From: Actinomyces sp. ZJ308
Lineage (GTDB): Bacteria; Actinomycetota; Actinomycetes; Actinomycetales; Actinomycetaceae
Direction of reading: 5' to 3'
Length of the DNA: 64,000 nucleotides
NCBI RefSeq assembly: GCF_011752065.1
Contig: NZ_JAAIJY010000008.1
Location: forward strand, 1-64,000
This document shows positions 18,660-27,529 of the stretch, in pieces; the stretch's first letter is position 1, and each line of letters opens with the position of its first letter. Below the pieces are notes generated by a model that worked only from the letters and a program-made list of their open reading frames with translations, did not search any database and was not told the origin of the DNA. The position numbers and the translations under genes are program-made.

Positions 18660-20007
18660 TGTCAGGACGGACCGGTCGGCCGGTGAAGGCGCTGCGGGAC
18701 CAGTCCCTGCCCCGGATGCGGTTCCAGGGGTTGTCCTGTCCGGCGACGACGCCCACCCCGCCTCCCGCGGTGTTGTTGCGGCTCTCCAGCAGGACCGAGA
18801 CCTGCGCCGAGGCCGCCATCCCGGCGATGAGCCACACGACGGTGCCGATCTGGGTGATGAAGGCGACCGTCCCGTAGGCCGGGATGAGGCTGAGCAGGGC
18901 GATCTGGGCGGGGTTGGAGCGCTGGACGAAGGCCCGCGCCAGGTAGACCACTAGTCCCACCATGATGAGGACCACGGGGATCCAGCCGAAGCGCAGGGCG
19001 GTCAGGAGCAGGTGGTTGTCGATGGAGGTGTAACCGCCCCAGGCGACCGAGTCCCCCGACTTCTGGTAGGCCGAGGACAGCCCCAGCGGCTTGAGCTGGC
19101 GCACGAGGACGAGGATGTCGCCGCGGTAACCGGCCGAGTCCTCCTGCTCGCGGCCGGCCGAGTCGAAGACGCCCAGGACGTAGGGCAGCAGGACGCTGCC
19201 CACACCGACCAGCACCATGAGGAAGCTCATCCGCCACAGGGCGGGGATGTTGGTGTGCACCTGCATGAGGCTGAGGATGACGGCGATGACGGCGCACGCG
19301 ATGGCCGCGCGGGAGAAGGTCGGGATGGTCGCCCCCAGGACGAGGGCGCCGGCCGCGATCCGGTAGCCCGGCCTCCACCGCGTCGCCAGGATGAGCGGGA
19401 TCCCCGCCGCCAGGCACACCCCCAGGGCGATGGGGTGCCCGAAGGCCCCCTCGACGCGGGTGAGGCTCCCCCTGGCCAGAGGCGGGGCCCACTCCTCGTA
19501 GAGGTTGTTGTGGACGGTGATGTAGCTGAAGGGATTGATGGTGGTGACGGCCTCGAACAGCGCCAGCACGGACACGATGATCCACACGATCGCCAGGACC
19601 TCGGCCATGCGCCGCAGCCCGAGCCGTTCCACGAGCAGCCGCCCGGCGAGGTAGGCGGGCAGGGCGCCGAAGACGACGTCGGACAGGACGTAGTTGAGCG
19701 GCGATCCCATGGCGACGGACAGGCCCACCAGCCCCCAGGCGGTGGCGACCATGAGGTCCCCGCTGGTCAGGCGCCACGAGAAGCCGGGCAGCAGGGCGAG
19801 GATCACCAGGAAGCAGGCCAGGGCGGCCGGGGGCACGTTGGGCTCGAAGGGGATCATGACCCACACCGGCACGAACCCGATGGCGCACATGACCAGCCCC
19901 GCCCCGACGATGGGGCGCCGGTGGATGCGGTCGGCCACGAGGATGAGGACCGCCAGGGCTGCGGCCACCATGGGGAGGACGATGAACAGGGTCCTGGCCA
20001 AGGACAT
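18634..20007 (-). CDS. O-antigen ligase / Wzy-like polysaccharide polymerase
   Basis: Polytopic membrane protein of about 12 hydrophobic segments, 457 aa. The Wzy_C-type core is visible in RVEGAFGHPIALGVCLAAG, TFSRAAIACAV and the extracytoplasmic loop AYQKSGDSVAWGGYTSIDNHLLLTALRFGWIP. Such proteins polymerise or ligate lipid-linked repeat units outside the membrane. The acceptor here is unknown. The ATG lies 20 nt downstream of four 12-bp tandem repeats, and the 3' end overlaps the longest mfd frame. It is probably functionally tied to the divergently transcribed Wzz-like gene at 20522. Confidence 0.82.
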   Translation of the reverse strand: MSLARTLFIVLPMVAAALAVLILVADRIHRRPIVGAGLVMCAIGFVPVWVMIPFEPNVPPAALACFLVILALLPGFSWRLTSGDLMVATAWGLVGLSVAMGSPLNYVLSDVVFGALPAYLAGRLLVERLGLRRMAEVLAIVWIIVSVLALFEAVTTINPFSYITVHNNLYEEWAPPLARGSLTRVEGAFGHPIALGVCLAAGIPLILATRWRPGYRIAAGALVLGATIPTFSRAAIACAVIAVILSLMQVHTNIPALWRMSFLMVLVGVGSVLLPYVLGVFDSAGREQEDSAGYRGDILVLVRQLKPLGLSSAYQKSGDSVAWGGYTSIDNHLLLTALRFGWIPVVLIMVGLVVYLARAFVQRSNPAQIALLSLIPAYGTVAFITQIGTVVWLIAGMAASAQVSVLLESRNNTAGGGVGVVAGQDNPWNRIRGRDWSRSAFTGRPVRPDSGAGAGSH

Positions 20008-20521
20008 CTCTCCCCCTTGTCATGATGGCTGTCACAGTGACTGTCACGGTGAGCGTCACAGCGGCCGTCACGGTATCTGATCGGTGAAACGGGCGGCTCG
20101 TCAGCGCTGCATCGGCAACGCGTCCGTGACCGCAGCCCCGCCGCAGTGCCGCTGTGGGAACTGCCCGGGAAGATGCTGAGAGCACCTCCGCCGTCCTGAC
20201 CAAGGTCAGGCGAGACCGGAAGAAGTCCGACGGCGTCGGCCGCGCTCGGCCGGCTCCGGCGTCCTCCTCGCCGCGTTGGCGGGAGTCCTCAGGACCCTCG
20301 CCTGACGCACGGCTCCGGTGAAAGACTCACCACATCGTCCGGTGCCACGCGACGGAAGAATCCAGGCGTGGCCGGGGGCGCAGCGAAGGCTACTACAGTC
20401 ACCGAGACCTGAGCGTGATCTTACAGTTAGGGTTGGGCCGTAGCCTTTCAGCATGCGTCGGGTCCTTCGGATCCGACCGGCCGCCAGAAACCGACCAGAT
20501 CCAGACCAGATGAGGAGCAGC
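20008..20521. other. Divergent intergenic region between Wzy-like and Wzz-like genes
   Basis: This 514-nt region must hold both promoters. It contains tandem repeats (20029-20076) next to the Wzy-like start. The half near 20340-20460 is less GC-rich and likely holds the plus-strand promoter. An open minus-strand frame at 20206-20454 has no RBS, domain or convincing composition and is not called. Confidence 0.4.
20029..20076. repeat. Four 12-bp tandem repeats upstream of the Wzy-like gene
   Basis: Four contiguous degenerate copies of a 12-bp unit, consensus CYGTCACRGTGA. They begin 22 nt upstream of the start codon of the Wzy-like gene. Each unit contains GTCAC, and the first two contain GTCAC-N-GTGA, a small palindrome. 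Candidate iterated binding sites for a regulator. Confidence 0.65.
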
Positions 20522-22702
20522 GTGCAGCCTTCGCAGATCCTTCACGCCATCCGCAGGAACCTCGTAGCCTGCCTCGTCATCCTGCTCGTGTGCACCCTGG
20601 CCGGGCTCGGGGTGGCCCTGTCGACGAAGCCGGTGGCAGCGGCGACCACCACTGTGGGCATCCAGCCCAAGTCCAAGGAGACTCCCTCCTTCTCGACCCA
20701 GGCCAAGGACCTCATGCCCACCCTGGTGGAGCTCTCCAAGAGCCCGAAGGTCCTGGATCCGGCGGCGACCTCCCTGAAGATGAGGACCACCGACCTGTCG
20801 GACGCCCTGACGGTCACCAACCCGCCCGAGACCCTGGTCCTGTCCATCACCGCCAAGGCCGACAGCAAGCAGAAGGCCGTTGACATGGCACAGGCGACGG
20901 CGGCCTCCCTCAACAAGGAGCTCTCCTCCGGTGACCTGCTCGGCAAGGAGGCCCTGGGGATGACGACGAGCACCACCTCGCCGGCCACCACGTCCAATGC
21001 CACGATGGAGCGCCCGGGCGCCCGCGCCTCGGCCGTCTCCGGGCTGCTGCTGGGACTACTGGCCTCCGTCTCCTACGCCATGTTCCGCCACCGCCGCGAC
21101 AGCGGTCACGGCGCCGAGCGCAGCGGTGAGGGCGGCGCCGGACGGGCCGCGGCCGCCCTGCATGCTCTGAGGCAGAAGGCGGCCGCTCTTCTGCAGCCGA
21201 GCCCCGCCCCGGCCCAGGCTCAGATGCAGACGCCGGACCCCTATCAGTACCAGCAGCTTCAGAGCCAGTCACCGGTTCCGGCCTCTGCGGAGGGGGCCTT
21301 CACTCAGGCCTCCCAGTACGCTCAGGCGCCCGGGGCCATTGCGCCCCAGGCCGCTTCTGCCTCGATGCCCTCCCCCGTCTCGGCTCCCATGGTGTCCGGG
21401 TCGTCGTCGAGCTCGGCGCCGGTTCCGACGTCCCAGCCGACGGCGTCGTCCGCCGCGGCCCCGACCTTCTCCGCGCAGCAGGCGCCGGAGCAGACGACCG
21501 CGATGCCCGCGGTCTCCGCCCCCGTGTACTCCCCCTCGCCGGTGCCCTCATCCGCTCAGGGGCCGTACCACGCCCCCCTGCCGACGCCGTCCTCGATCTC
21601 CACCGCGACCTCCTCGGTGTCCTCCACATCGTCAACGGGCTCCACGGCCTCCGTGAGCTCGGCGATGTCGATGCCCTCGGCCGCGTCGCTGTCGTCGGCG
21701 TCCGCGGCCTCGGCCCCCGCGCACGGCTCCTTCACCTCCGGCATCTCCTCGGCCGTGCACCGCCAGCAGGCCGGCGGGCAGGCGTCGGCTGCCTCGGCAG
21801 GAATCGTCTCATCGGGATCGGAGCCCGAGGGCGCGCCGTCCTACACGCACGCACCCCTGCCGCCACCGCCTCCCACCCCCGTGGATCTGACGGTGCCCGC
21901 CTCCCCCTCGATCGCGGTGCAGCCGTACACGTCGGCGACGGCCTCCGGGAGCCACCGCTCCCCGGGAGCACCGGATGCCCCCACCCGGCGCAGCACCGCT
22001 CTTCCCACCGGCCAGACGGTCCCGGCATCCTCGGCCTCCCCGGCGTCCTCCACGCCGCCGGCCGGGACCTCCCGCGAGTACCCGCCCGCTCCGGGGGCCT
22101 CCGCGCCCCTGTCGTCCTCGTCCCCCTCTGCGCCGGTACCCGGCAGGCGGCGGGCCTCGACTCCGGCGTCGACCTCCGCGCCGAGCGTGCCCACCCGGCG
22201 TCGAATCACCTCGCCGTCAGTGGACCGTCCGGTATCGCCAACCGGCTGGCAGGACGCGTCCTCCCTCCCGACGACGACGAGCCGCCGCCGGGCCCAGAGC
22301 TCGACCTCGGCTCCCGAGACCACATCCGCCGCAGGGGCCGCACGCCCCACCCGGGGTCAGGAGTCCGCTCCAGAGGCGGAGTCCTCCTCGTCCTCCGCCG
22401 CCCGCCCGACGTCGGTGCGTCAGCAGGCGCCCTCACGCCGGCAGACCCTCGCCCGTCGTCGGCGGATGTCCAAGCCGCGCCTGACCCTCGTGGCACCGCT
22501 GGCCGAGGAGACCTCCACCGACCAGACCCGTCACCTCACGCCGGTGACGGCCTCGGTCGGCGGCCGTCACCGCAGCCCCGACCCGCCGGACGCTCCACCG
22601 CCGCCTCCACCGCCGTCGATCCAGCCCACCCAGCAGATGGCCTCGGCGGCCTCCGCGGCCTCGGCCCGGCGCAGCACCCAGTCGCCGCGCCGCTCCTGGT
22701 AG
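20522..22702 (+). CDS. Wzz/YveK-like chain-length determinant with giant disordered tail
   Basis: Predicted polysaccharide co-polymerase, 726 aa from the GTG at 20522. AGGAG lies just upstream, and the N-terminus MQPSQILHAIRRNLVACL then aligns with that of the 219-aa homologue at 30296. TM1 covers about 13-35, an external Wzz-type domain 36-165 (SKSPKVLDPAATSLKM, VTNPPETLVLSITAKADSKQKAVDMAQ), and TM2 170-187. Residues 188-726 form a predicted cytoplasmic, low-complexity Ser/Pro/Ala/Gln tail with scattered PTRR, SRRR and PSRR motifs. No BY-kinase gene is seen in the window. Upstream in-frame ATGs at 20453 and 20510 are alternatives. Confidence 0.78.
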   Translation: MQPSQILHAIRRNLVACLVILLVCTLAGLGVALSTKPVAAATTTVGIQPKSKETPSFSTQAKDLMPTLVELSKSPKVLDPAATSLKMRTTDLSDALTVTNPPETLVLSITAKADSKQKAVDMAQATAASLNKELSSGDLLGKEALGMTTSTTSPATTSNATMERPGARASAVSGLLLGLLASVSYAMFRHRRDSGHGAERSGEGGAGRAAAALHALRQKAAALLQPSPAPAQAQMQTPDPYQYQQLQSQSPVPASAEGAFTQASQYAQAPGAIAPQAASASMPSPVSAPMVSGSSSSSAPVPTSQPTASSAAAPTFSAQQAPEQTTAMPAVSAPVYSPSPVPSSAQGPYHAPLPTPSSISTATSSVSSTSSTGSTASVSSAMSMPSAASLSSASAASAPAHGSFTSGISSAVHRQQAGGQASAASAGIVSSGSEPEGAPSYTHAPLPPPPPTPVDLTVPASPSIAVQPYTSATASGSHRSPGAPDAPTRRSTALPTGQTVPASSASPASSTPPAGTSREYPPAPGASAPLSSSSPSAPVPGRRRASTPASTSAPSVPTRRRITSPSVDRPVSPTGWQDASSLPTTTSRRRAQSSTSAPETTSAAGAARPTRGQESAPEAESSSSSAARPTSVRQQAPSRRQTLARRRRMSKPRLTLVAPLAEETSTDQTRHLTPVTASVGGRHRSPDPPDAPPPPPPPSIQPTQQMASAASAASARRSTQSPRRSW

Positions 22703-22727
22703 GCCCCGCCAAGCGCTGACAGTCTCA

Positions 22728-22762
22728 GGGCGGGCCCGATGCCTCACGCATCGGGCCCGCCC
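22728..22762. terminator. Bidirectional terminator hairpin
   Basis: A perfect 14-bp stem (GGGCGGGCCCGATG and its complement) with a 7-nt loop lies between the convergent Wzz-like gene (stop 22702) and propeller gene (stop 22817). A TTCGGGTT follows on the plus side. No long U tract. Confidence 0.75.
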
Positions 22763-22816
22763 TTCGGGTTCTCGGCCGGCGGGCCGACCCGGCCGGTGCC
22801 GGTTCAGCCCGCCGGC

Positions 22817-24754
22817 TCAGTTGTTCTCGCCGTCCTTATCGGAGCCATCGGCCTGATCGGCGTTGTTGGCCTGGTCGTTGCCGTCCTGGCCCGCCTGCTT
22901 GTCCGCATCCTTGGCGGCCTGTGCGTTCTTCGCGTCCTTGGAGACCTTGACGCTCGAGGTCTGGGCGGTGATCGTGTTGCCGCTGGGATCGGAGACCACG
23001 AGGCGGTAGGTGTGCTCGCCGGCCGGGCAGCCGGTGTCCTCCAGGCTGTGGGACCCCAGCGCCCAGCGGGTGTCGCCGATCTTCTCCGTGGCCACCGGCG
23101 TGGTCTCATCGTCCCGGTAGAGGCTGTAGGTCAGGGTGGGGTCGTCACGGTCCCAGGTGGCGGTGAAGGAGACCTTGACCGAGCCCGACGTCGTCACCTC
23201 GGCCTTGGCGGCCAGGGTATCGGCGTTGCCCTCGGGCGGCTGCGTGCGCTGGTTCTCCCGCCGCGGGTAGCGCACGATCCCCTGCTGGACCTTGCCATCG
23301 GCCTCGATGAACTCGCCGACCATGAGGACGTACTTGTCAGTGACGTCCACCTTGTAGGCGGCCTGGGACATACCGGTGACCTTGCCCGCCTCCAGGTCCG
23401 GGTACCAGCCGACGATCGTGGGGCTCTTGTAGCCCGACGTCGACCAGTCCTGGTAGCCGTCGACCACTCCCTGGGAGCGGATGGTGATGTCGGGGCTGTT
23501 GGTGAAGGCCATGGCCCGCACGTACAGGGGGTGGGAGCCATCCTTGCGCACCTCGGGCATGTTGGGGAAGCCGTAGATGGTCTCGCAGGAGTGGGCGTGA
23601 CCGACCGTGTAGACCATCTCCTTGGTGGGAGCGATCCCGTAGGTGTCGCCGTGGCAGGGCTCGAGCCAGACGAGGTTGCCGTTCCAGTCGGCCTTGAAGC
23701 TCCCCTCGAGATTGGCCTCGTCCAGACGCCCGACGGAGGAGTAGGCGGTGCCGTAGAAGCCGTCGTCGTCCACCGCGATGTCGAAGATGGCGGCGTGCTC
23801 CCCGGCCGTGCGCACGGTGTCGTTGACGGGCATGGGAAGCAGCTCACCGCCCGAGGCGCTCAGGAGAGCCATCCCGTAACCCGGCTGGTTCGAGCCGTTG
23901 ACCGAGGAGAAGGACCCGCCGATGACCACCTTGGAGCGGTCCGGGGAGACCTCGATCGCGTAGACCTGGGCGTTGGGGCCCTCCACCGAGGGCGCCCAGT
24001 CCGTGAGCTCCCCGGTGGATGCCTTGAGCGCGGCCACTCGGCCCCGCTGCTGGCCGTTCACCGTGGTGAAGTAGCCCCCGGCGTAGAGGGTGTCTCCGGC
24101 CACCGCGATGTCCTTGACGGTTGTGCTGAACACGGGGCTGAAGGAGGAGATGAGGGTCCCGTGGCCCTGGGAGATGTCGAAGGCGGCCATGCGGCTGTGC
24201 CACTCGTCGTCGACCTTGTCGAACTCTCCGGCGACGTAGAGGGTCTTGCCGTCCTGGGACACCGCCAGGCTTCGTCCCGCACCGTTGAGGGTGGGGGCGA
24301 AGTCCTCGATGAGCTCTCCGGTGTTGAGGTCGTAGGCCAGGATGTTGGAGCGCGGGACCTCCTGCTGCCCCTTGGGCGCCCCGGCCGGCCGGGCGTTCTG
24401 GAAGCTGCCGACGACGTAGACCACGTCACCGACGACGAGCTGGCCCCAGGCGACGCCGTCGATCTGGGCCGTGGGCAGGGGCGCGGCCGTGTACGGGGGC
24501 TCCTGGGGCGACTGGCCGGTGGGGTCGGAGGCCTGATCGCCGGCGGCGCCCCCGTTGTTCCCGGCGTCCTCCGAGCCGTCGGCCTTGTCGTTCCCGTCGG
24601 CGTCCGCCTCGGAGTTGGCCTCTGTGTTGGCCTCCGCCTCCTCCGTTGCCGACGCCACCGGGGCGGCGGGGGTGAGAACGACCATGGAGGCGAGCAGGAG
24701 CGGGAGGAGGGACAGAATGATGAGGGAACGGGCGGTGGTGGAACGGCGGCGCAT
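22817..24754 (-). CDS. Secreted beta-propeller/FN3 protein, paralog 1
   Basis: Exported protein of 645 aa: signal peptide 1-36 (Ala-Ser-Ala end), acidic linker rich in Glu/Asn/Asp (37-90), delta-60/DUF5122-like beta-propeller (about 95-500), FN3-like domain (about 520-610), and a charged Asp/Gln/Asn tail. Blades show DGKTLYVAGEFDKV, GDTLYAGGYFTTVNG, KVVIGGSFSSVNG. It begins with LPTAQIDGVAW and carries CHGDTY (Cys367) and HAHSC (Cys390), both shared with the paralogs at 37086 and 41407. GGAGG precedes the ATG. No LPXTG motif or hydrophobic C-terminus, so release or non-covalent wall binding is likely. Function unknown; the glycan-region context suggests surface polymer binding or assembly. 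Confidence 0.8.
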   Translation of the reverse strand: MRRRSTTARSLIILSLLPLLLASMVVLTPAAPVASATEEAEANTEANSEADADGNDKADGSEDAGNNGGAAGDQASDPTGQSPQEPPYTAAPLPTAQIDGVAWGQLVVGDVVYVVGSFQNARPAGAPKGQQEVPRSNILAYDLNTGELIEDFAPTLNGAGRSLAVSQDGKTLYVAGEFDKVDDEWHSRMAAFDISQGHGTLISSFSPVFSTTVKDIAVAGDTLYAGGYFTTVNGQQRGRVAALKASTGELTDWAPSVEGPNAQVYAIEVSPDRSKVVIGGSFSSVNGSNQPGYGMALLSASGGELLPMPVNDTVRTAGEHAAIFDIAVDDDGFYGTAYSSVGRLDEANLEGSFKADWNGNLVWLEPCHGDTYGIAPTKEMVYTVGHAHSCETIYGFPNMPEVRKDGSHPLYVRAMAFTNSPDITIRSQGVVDGYQDWSTSGYKSPTIVGWYPDLEAGKVTGMSQAAYKVDVTDKYVLMVGEFIEADGKVQQGIVRYPRRENQRTQPPEGNADTLAAKAEVTTSGSVKVSFTATWDRDDPTLTYSLYRDDETTPVATEKIGDTRWALGSHSLEDTGCPAGEHTYRLVVSDPSGNTITAQTSSVKVSKDAKNAQAAKDADKQAGQDGNDQANNADQADGSDKDGENN

Positions 24755-25212
24755 GGGAACCTCCGGGAGATATGGCTGTGAACGAGCACGCGGGGCGATG
24801 ACGTATCGGCGACTTCAACGGGGATGCACGCAACACACCGCCATTGGAATGCCTGTGACGACATTTAATTTAACCGGTAGAGCGCGTTACCTCAGGGAAC
24901 ACGCCCCGCACCGGCAGGACACGAATTGATGACGGTGTCACGCTACGCAACCGAGAGGTCGATTTGCAATGAAACCGTTATCCAGTTGGTCAAATCACTG
25001 TACCGCGGGGAACCTGCCCGCCGTCATGGGCAGCCCTGCCCACGGCGAGGCATCCGCGCGTTCGTAGGGTAGGTCGCGCGGTCGTACCCTTTACCCCTCG
25101 AACGCGCGACCTACCCTACGACCGCGACGAGGCGCGTGCTTTGCTGCGGCTCTGAGAGATCCCCACGGGCCTAGTTTCGCAACACGACCTAGCCGTGACT
25201 GCCCGCGCAAAA
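24755..25212. other. Intergenic region upstream of propeller paralog 1
   Basis: No gene is supported in the 610-nt gap between the propeller gene and prsA (this entry plus the terminator and spacer up to 25364). The 24.84-25.01 kb part is AT-richer than the surroundings (ACATTTAATTTAACC) and likely carries the minus-strand promoter. It includes repeat copy C and ends at the prsA terminator. Confidence 0.4.
25056..25127. repeat. Intergenic hairpin repeat, copy C
   Basis: Best-formed copy of the intergenic element. The arms CGTTCGTAGGGTAGGTCGCG and their complement pair over 22 bp with one mismatch around a 22-nt loop GTCGTACCCTTTACCCCTCG plus AA. Copies A and B share the loop and right arm. 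It sits in the gap beyond the prsA terminator. Confidence 0.75.
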
Positions 25213-25249
25213 GCCCTCGCCGGGCCCGAGGACGGGGCCCGGCGAGGGC
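25213..25249 (-). terminator. Rho-independent terminator of prsA
   Basis: A perfect 15-bp G/C stem (GCCCTCGCCGGGCCC and complement) with a 7-nt loop is followed on the minus strand by TTTT. It lies about 115 nt downstream of the prsA stop and is the most classical terminator in the window. Confidence 0.85.
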
Positions 25250-25364
25250 GGAGGCACAGCAGTGCGCAGTGGGACAAGCGCCGGCGAGCGCAGGACAGGT
25301 GCCGGTCCGATGGCGGTCCGGTGCCGGTCCGACGCCGACCTGAGGCCGGCAGGGCGCGCCGGTC

Positions 25365-26357
25365 TCAGGCTCCGGAGACGCCGACGGTGTCGAAGAGCGA
25401 GGCGACCGAGCCGTCGTCGAAGACGGCCTTGATGGCCCGGGCCAGCAGCGGCGCGATCGGCAGGACCGTCAGCTGCTCGAAGCGCTTGCCTGCGGGGATC
25501 GGCAGGGTGTCGGTGACGATGACCTCACGCGCGCCGCAGGTGGACAGCCGGTCCACGGCCGGGCCGGAGAGCACCCCGTGGGTGGCGGCGACGATGACGT
25601 CCTTGGCGCCGGAGTCCAGGAGCACCTGGACGGCCTTGGCGATCGTGCCGCCGGTGTCGATCATGTCGTCGACCAGGACGCAGGTGCGCCCCTCGACGTC
25701 GCCGACGACGCGGTTGGCCACGGACTCGTTGGGGCGGGTGACGTCACGGGTCTTGTGGACGAAGGCCAGCGGCGTGCCGCCGAGCTGGTTGGCCCAGCGC
25801 TCGGCGACGCGGATGCGGCCGGCGTCGGGCGAGACCACCGCGGCGTTGGCGGGGTCGATGCGGGTGCGCACGTAGTCGACGAGCACCGGCTGGGCCCACA
25901 GGTGGTCCCAGGGGCCGTCGAAGAAGCCCTGCTCCTGGGAGGTGTGCAGGTCCACGCTCATGAGACGGTCCGCACCGGCGGTCTTGTAGAGGTCCGCCAC
26001 GAGGCGGGCGCTGATCGGCTCGCGCCCCAGGTGCTTCTTGTCCTGGCGGGCGTAGGGGAAGAAGGGGGCCACCACGGTGATGCGCTTGGCGGAGGCGCGC
26101 TTGAGGGCGTCGACCATGATGAGCTGCTCCATGAGCCAGTCGTTGACACGGTCCCCGTGGGACTGGACGACGAACACGTCGCAGCCGCGCACCGACTCGT
26201 TGAAGCGGACGTAGGTCTCCCCGTTGGCGAAGTCGTAGGCCGTGGAGGACAGCACCTCGGTGCCGAGCTCGCTGGCCACGTCCTCGGCGAGCTCGGGGTG
26301 AGCGCGCCCGGAGACGACGACCAACCGCTTCTCGCCCTTGGTGATGATGCCCGTCAT
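25365..26357 (-). CDS. prsA: Ribose-phosphate pyrophosphokinase
   Basis: Makes PRPP from ribose 5-phosphate and ATP for nucleotide, His and Trp synthesis, cytosolic, 330 aa. Shows FANGETYVRFNESVRGCDVF, PFFPYARQDKKHLGREPIS (ATP-binding flexible-loop region), SVDLHTSQEQGFF and the PRPP loop CVLVDDMIDTGGT. GAGAAGGGAACC precedes the ATG. The glmU-prsA order is the common bacterial arrangement; the 164-nt spacer holds 9-bp tandem repeats. Confidence 0.97.
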   Translation of the reverse strand: MTGIITKGEKRLVVVSGRAHPELAEDVASELGTEVLSSTAYDFANGETYVRFNESVRGCDVFVVQSHGDRVNDWLMEQLIMVDALKRASAKRITVVAPFFPYARQDKKHLGREPISARLVADLYKTAGADRLMSVDLHTSQEQGFFDGPWDHLWAQPVLVDYVRTRIDPANAAVVSPDAGRIRVAERWANQLGGTPLAFVHKTRDVTRPNESVANRVVGDVEGRTCVLVDDMIDTGGTIAKAVQVLLDSGAKDVIVAATHGVLSGPAVDRLSTCGAREVIVTDTLPIPAGKRFEQLTVLPIAPLLARAIKAVFDDGSVASLFDTVGVSGA

Positions 26358-26430
26358 AACGTGGTTCCCTTCTCACGGCCGGTGCGGCCCTCGGTGTGAC
26401 TGATGGAGGAGGAGTTGGAGGCAGGTGGCT

Positions 26431-26466
26431 GACCCAGCCGACCCAGTCGACCCAGCCGACCCGATC
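26431..26466. repeat. 9-bp tandem repeats between glmU and prsA
   Basis: Four contiguous 9-nt units GACCCAGCC / GACCCAGTC / GACCCAGCC / GACCCGATC lie in the non-coding glmU-prsA spacer. Probably a slippage-prone microsatellite without obvious role. Confidence 0.6.
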
Positions 26467-26521
26467 GGCCGGGTCGCCCCAGTCGGCTCAGCCGGGGCCG
26501 ACGGTCAGGCGCGCTCATGCG

Positions 26522-27529
26522 TCAGGCCTGGGCGCCGTCGGCGTCGAGCTGGCTGAAGGGGGCGACGACGCAGCCGGCCGGGATGACGGCGTCGGTGAGG
26601 ATGGCGTAGGCGCCCACGCGGGCCCCCTGACCGATCCGCGTGGTTCCGCGCACGAGGACGCCCTGCTCAAGGGTGACGTCCTGGGCGAGCTCGGCGGTGA
26701 CGTCCACCCAGGTGGAGGACGGGTCGACGACGCCGACGCCCTGGGCCATCCAGTCGCGCAGGACGCGGCGGTTGAGCTCGGCGCCGAGCTCGGCGAGCTG
26801 GGCGCGGTCGTTGCAGCCCTCGACGAGCCAGTGGTCGGTAACCACGAGGGCGCTGGTGGACAGGCCCGAGCGGTGGGCGTGGGCGACGACGTCGGTGAGG
26901 TAGACCTCGCCCTGGTCGTTGTCCGTGCCCAGGGTCGCCAGGGCGGTGCGCAGGTGGGCGGCGTCGAAGACGTAGACGCCGGCGTTGATCTCCCGGATGG
27001 CGCGCTGGGCCTCGGTGGCGTCGCGCTGCTCGACGATGGCCGAGACGGTGCCGTCGGCCTCGCGCACGATGCGCCCGTAGCCGCTGGGGTCGTCGAGCTC
27101 GGTGGTCAGCAGGGTGACGGCGTCGCCGCGTTCGGTGTGCTGGGCCAGGAGGGCCTGGAGGGTGGCGGTGTCCAGGAGGGGGACGTCCCCGCTGGTGACG
27201 ACGACGGGCCCGGTCAGGTCCTCGGGCAGGGAGGCCAGCCCGCAGGCCACGGCCCGCCCGGTGCCGGGGACCTCGTCCTGGTCGGCCGGGACGGCGTCGG
27301 GGGCGACCTCGGCGAGGTGGGCGACGACGGCGTCGCGCTCATGGCGCACGACGACGACGAGGTGGTGGGGCTCGAGCCCCCTGGCGGCGGTGACGGCGTG
27401 GTCCACAAGGCTGCGACCGCCGATCCGGTGCAGGACCTTGGGGGTGACCGATCGCATACGGGTTCCCTTGCCTGCGGCCATGACGATGACGGCGGCGGGT
27501 GCGGTGGGGGTCACGTGTCCTCTTCTCAC
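26522..27529 (-). CDS. glmU: GlmU-like UDP-GlcNAc pyrophosphorylase, C-terminally truncated
   Basis: N-terminal uridylyltransferase of GlmU (UTP plus GlcNAc-1-P to UDP-GlcNAc), 335 aa against about 450-480 for bifunctional GlmU. The Rossmann-like domain is intact: VMAAGKGTRMRSVTPKVLH (GXGTRM loop and Lys), VPGTGRAVACGL, VVTSGDVPLL, SGYGRIVRE, EINAGVYVF. Only about three left-handed helix turns follow (TWVDVTAELAQDVTLEQGV ... VGAYAILTDAVI) before a genuine stop, so the acetyltransferase active site is missing. The frame downstream shows no remnant. A GTG at 27514 with AGAGGA upstream is an alternative start. Confidence 0.85.
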   Translation of the reverse strand: MRRGHVTPTAPAAVIVMAAGKGTRMRSVTPKVLHRIGGRSLVDHAVTAARGLEPHHLVVVVRHERDAVVAHLAEVAPDAVPADQDEVPGTGRAVACGLASLPEDLTGPVVVTSGDVPLLDTATLQALLAQHTERGDAVTLLTTELDDPSGYGRIVREADGTVSAIVEQRDATEAQRAIREINAGVYVFDAAHLRTALATLGTDNDQGEVYLTDVVAHAHRSGLSTSALVVTDHWLVEGCNDRAQLAELGAELNRRVLRDWMAQGVGVVDPSSTWVDVTAELAQDVTLEQGVLVRGTTRIGQGARVGAYAILTDAVIPAGCVVAPFSQLDADGAQA

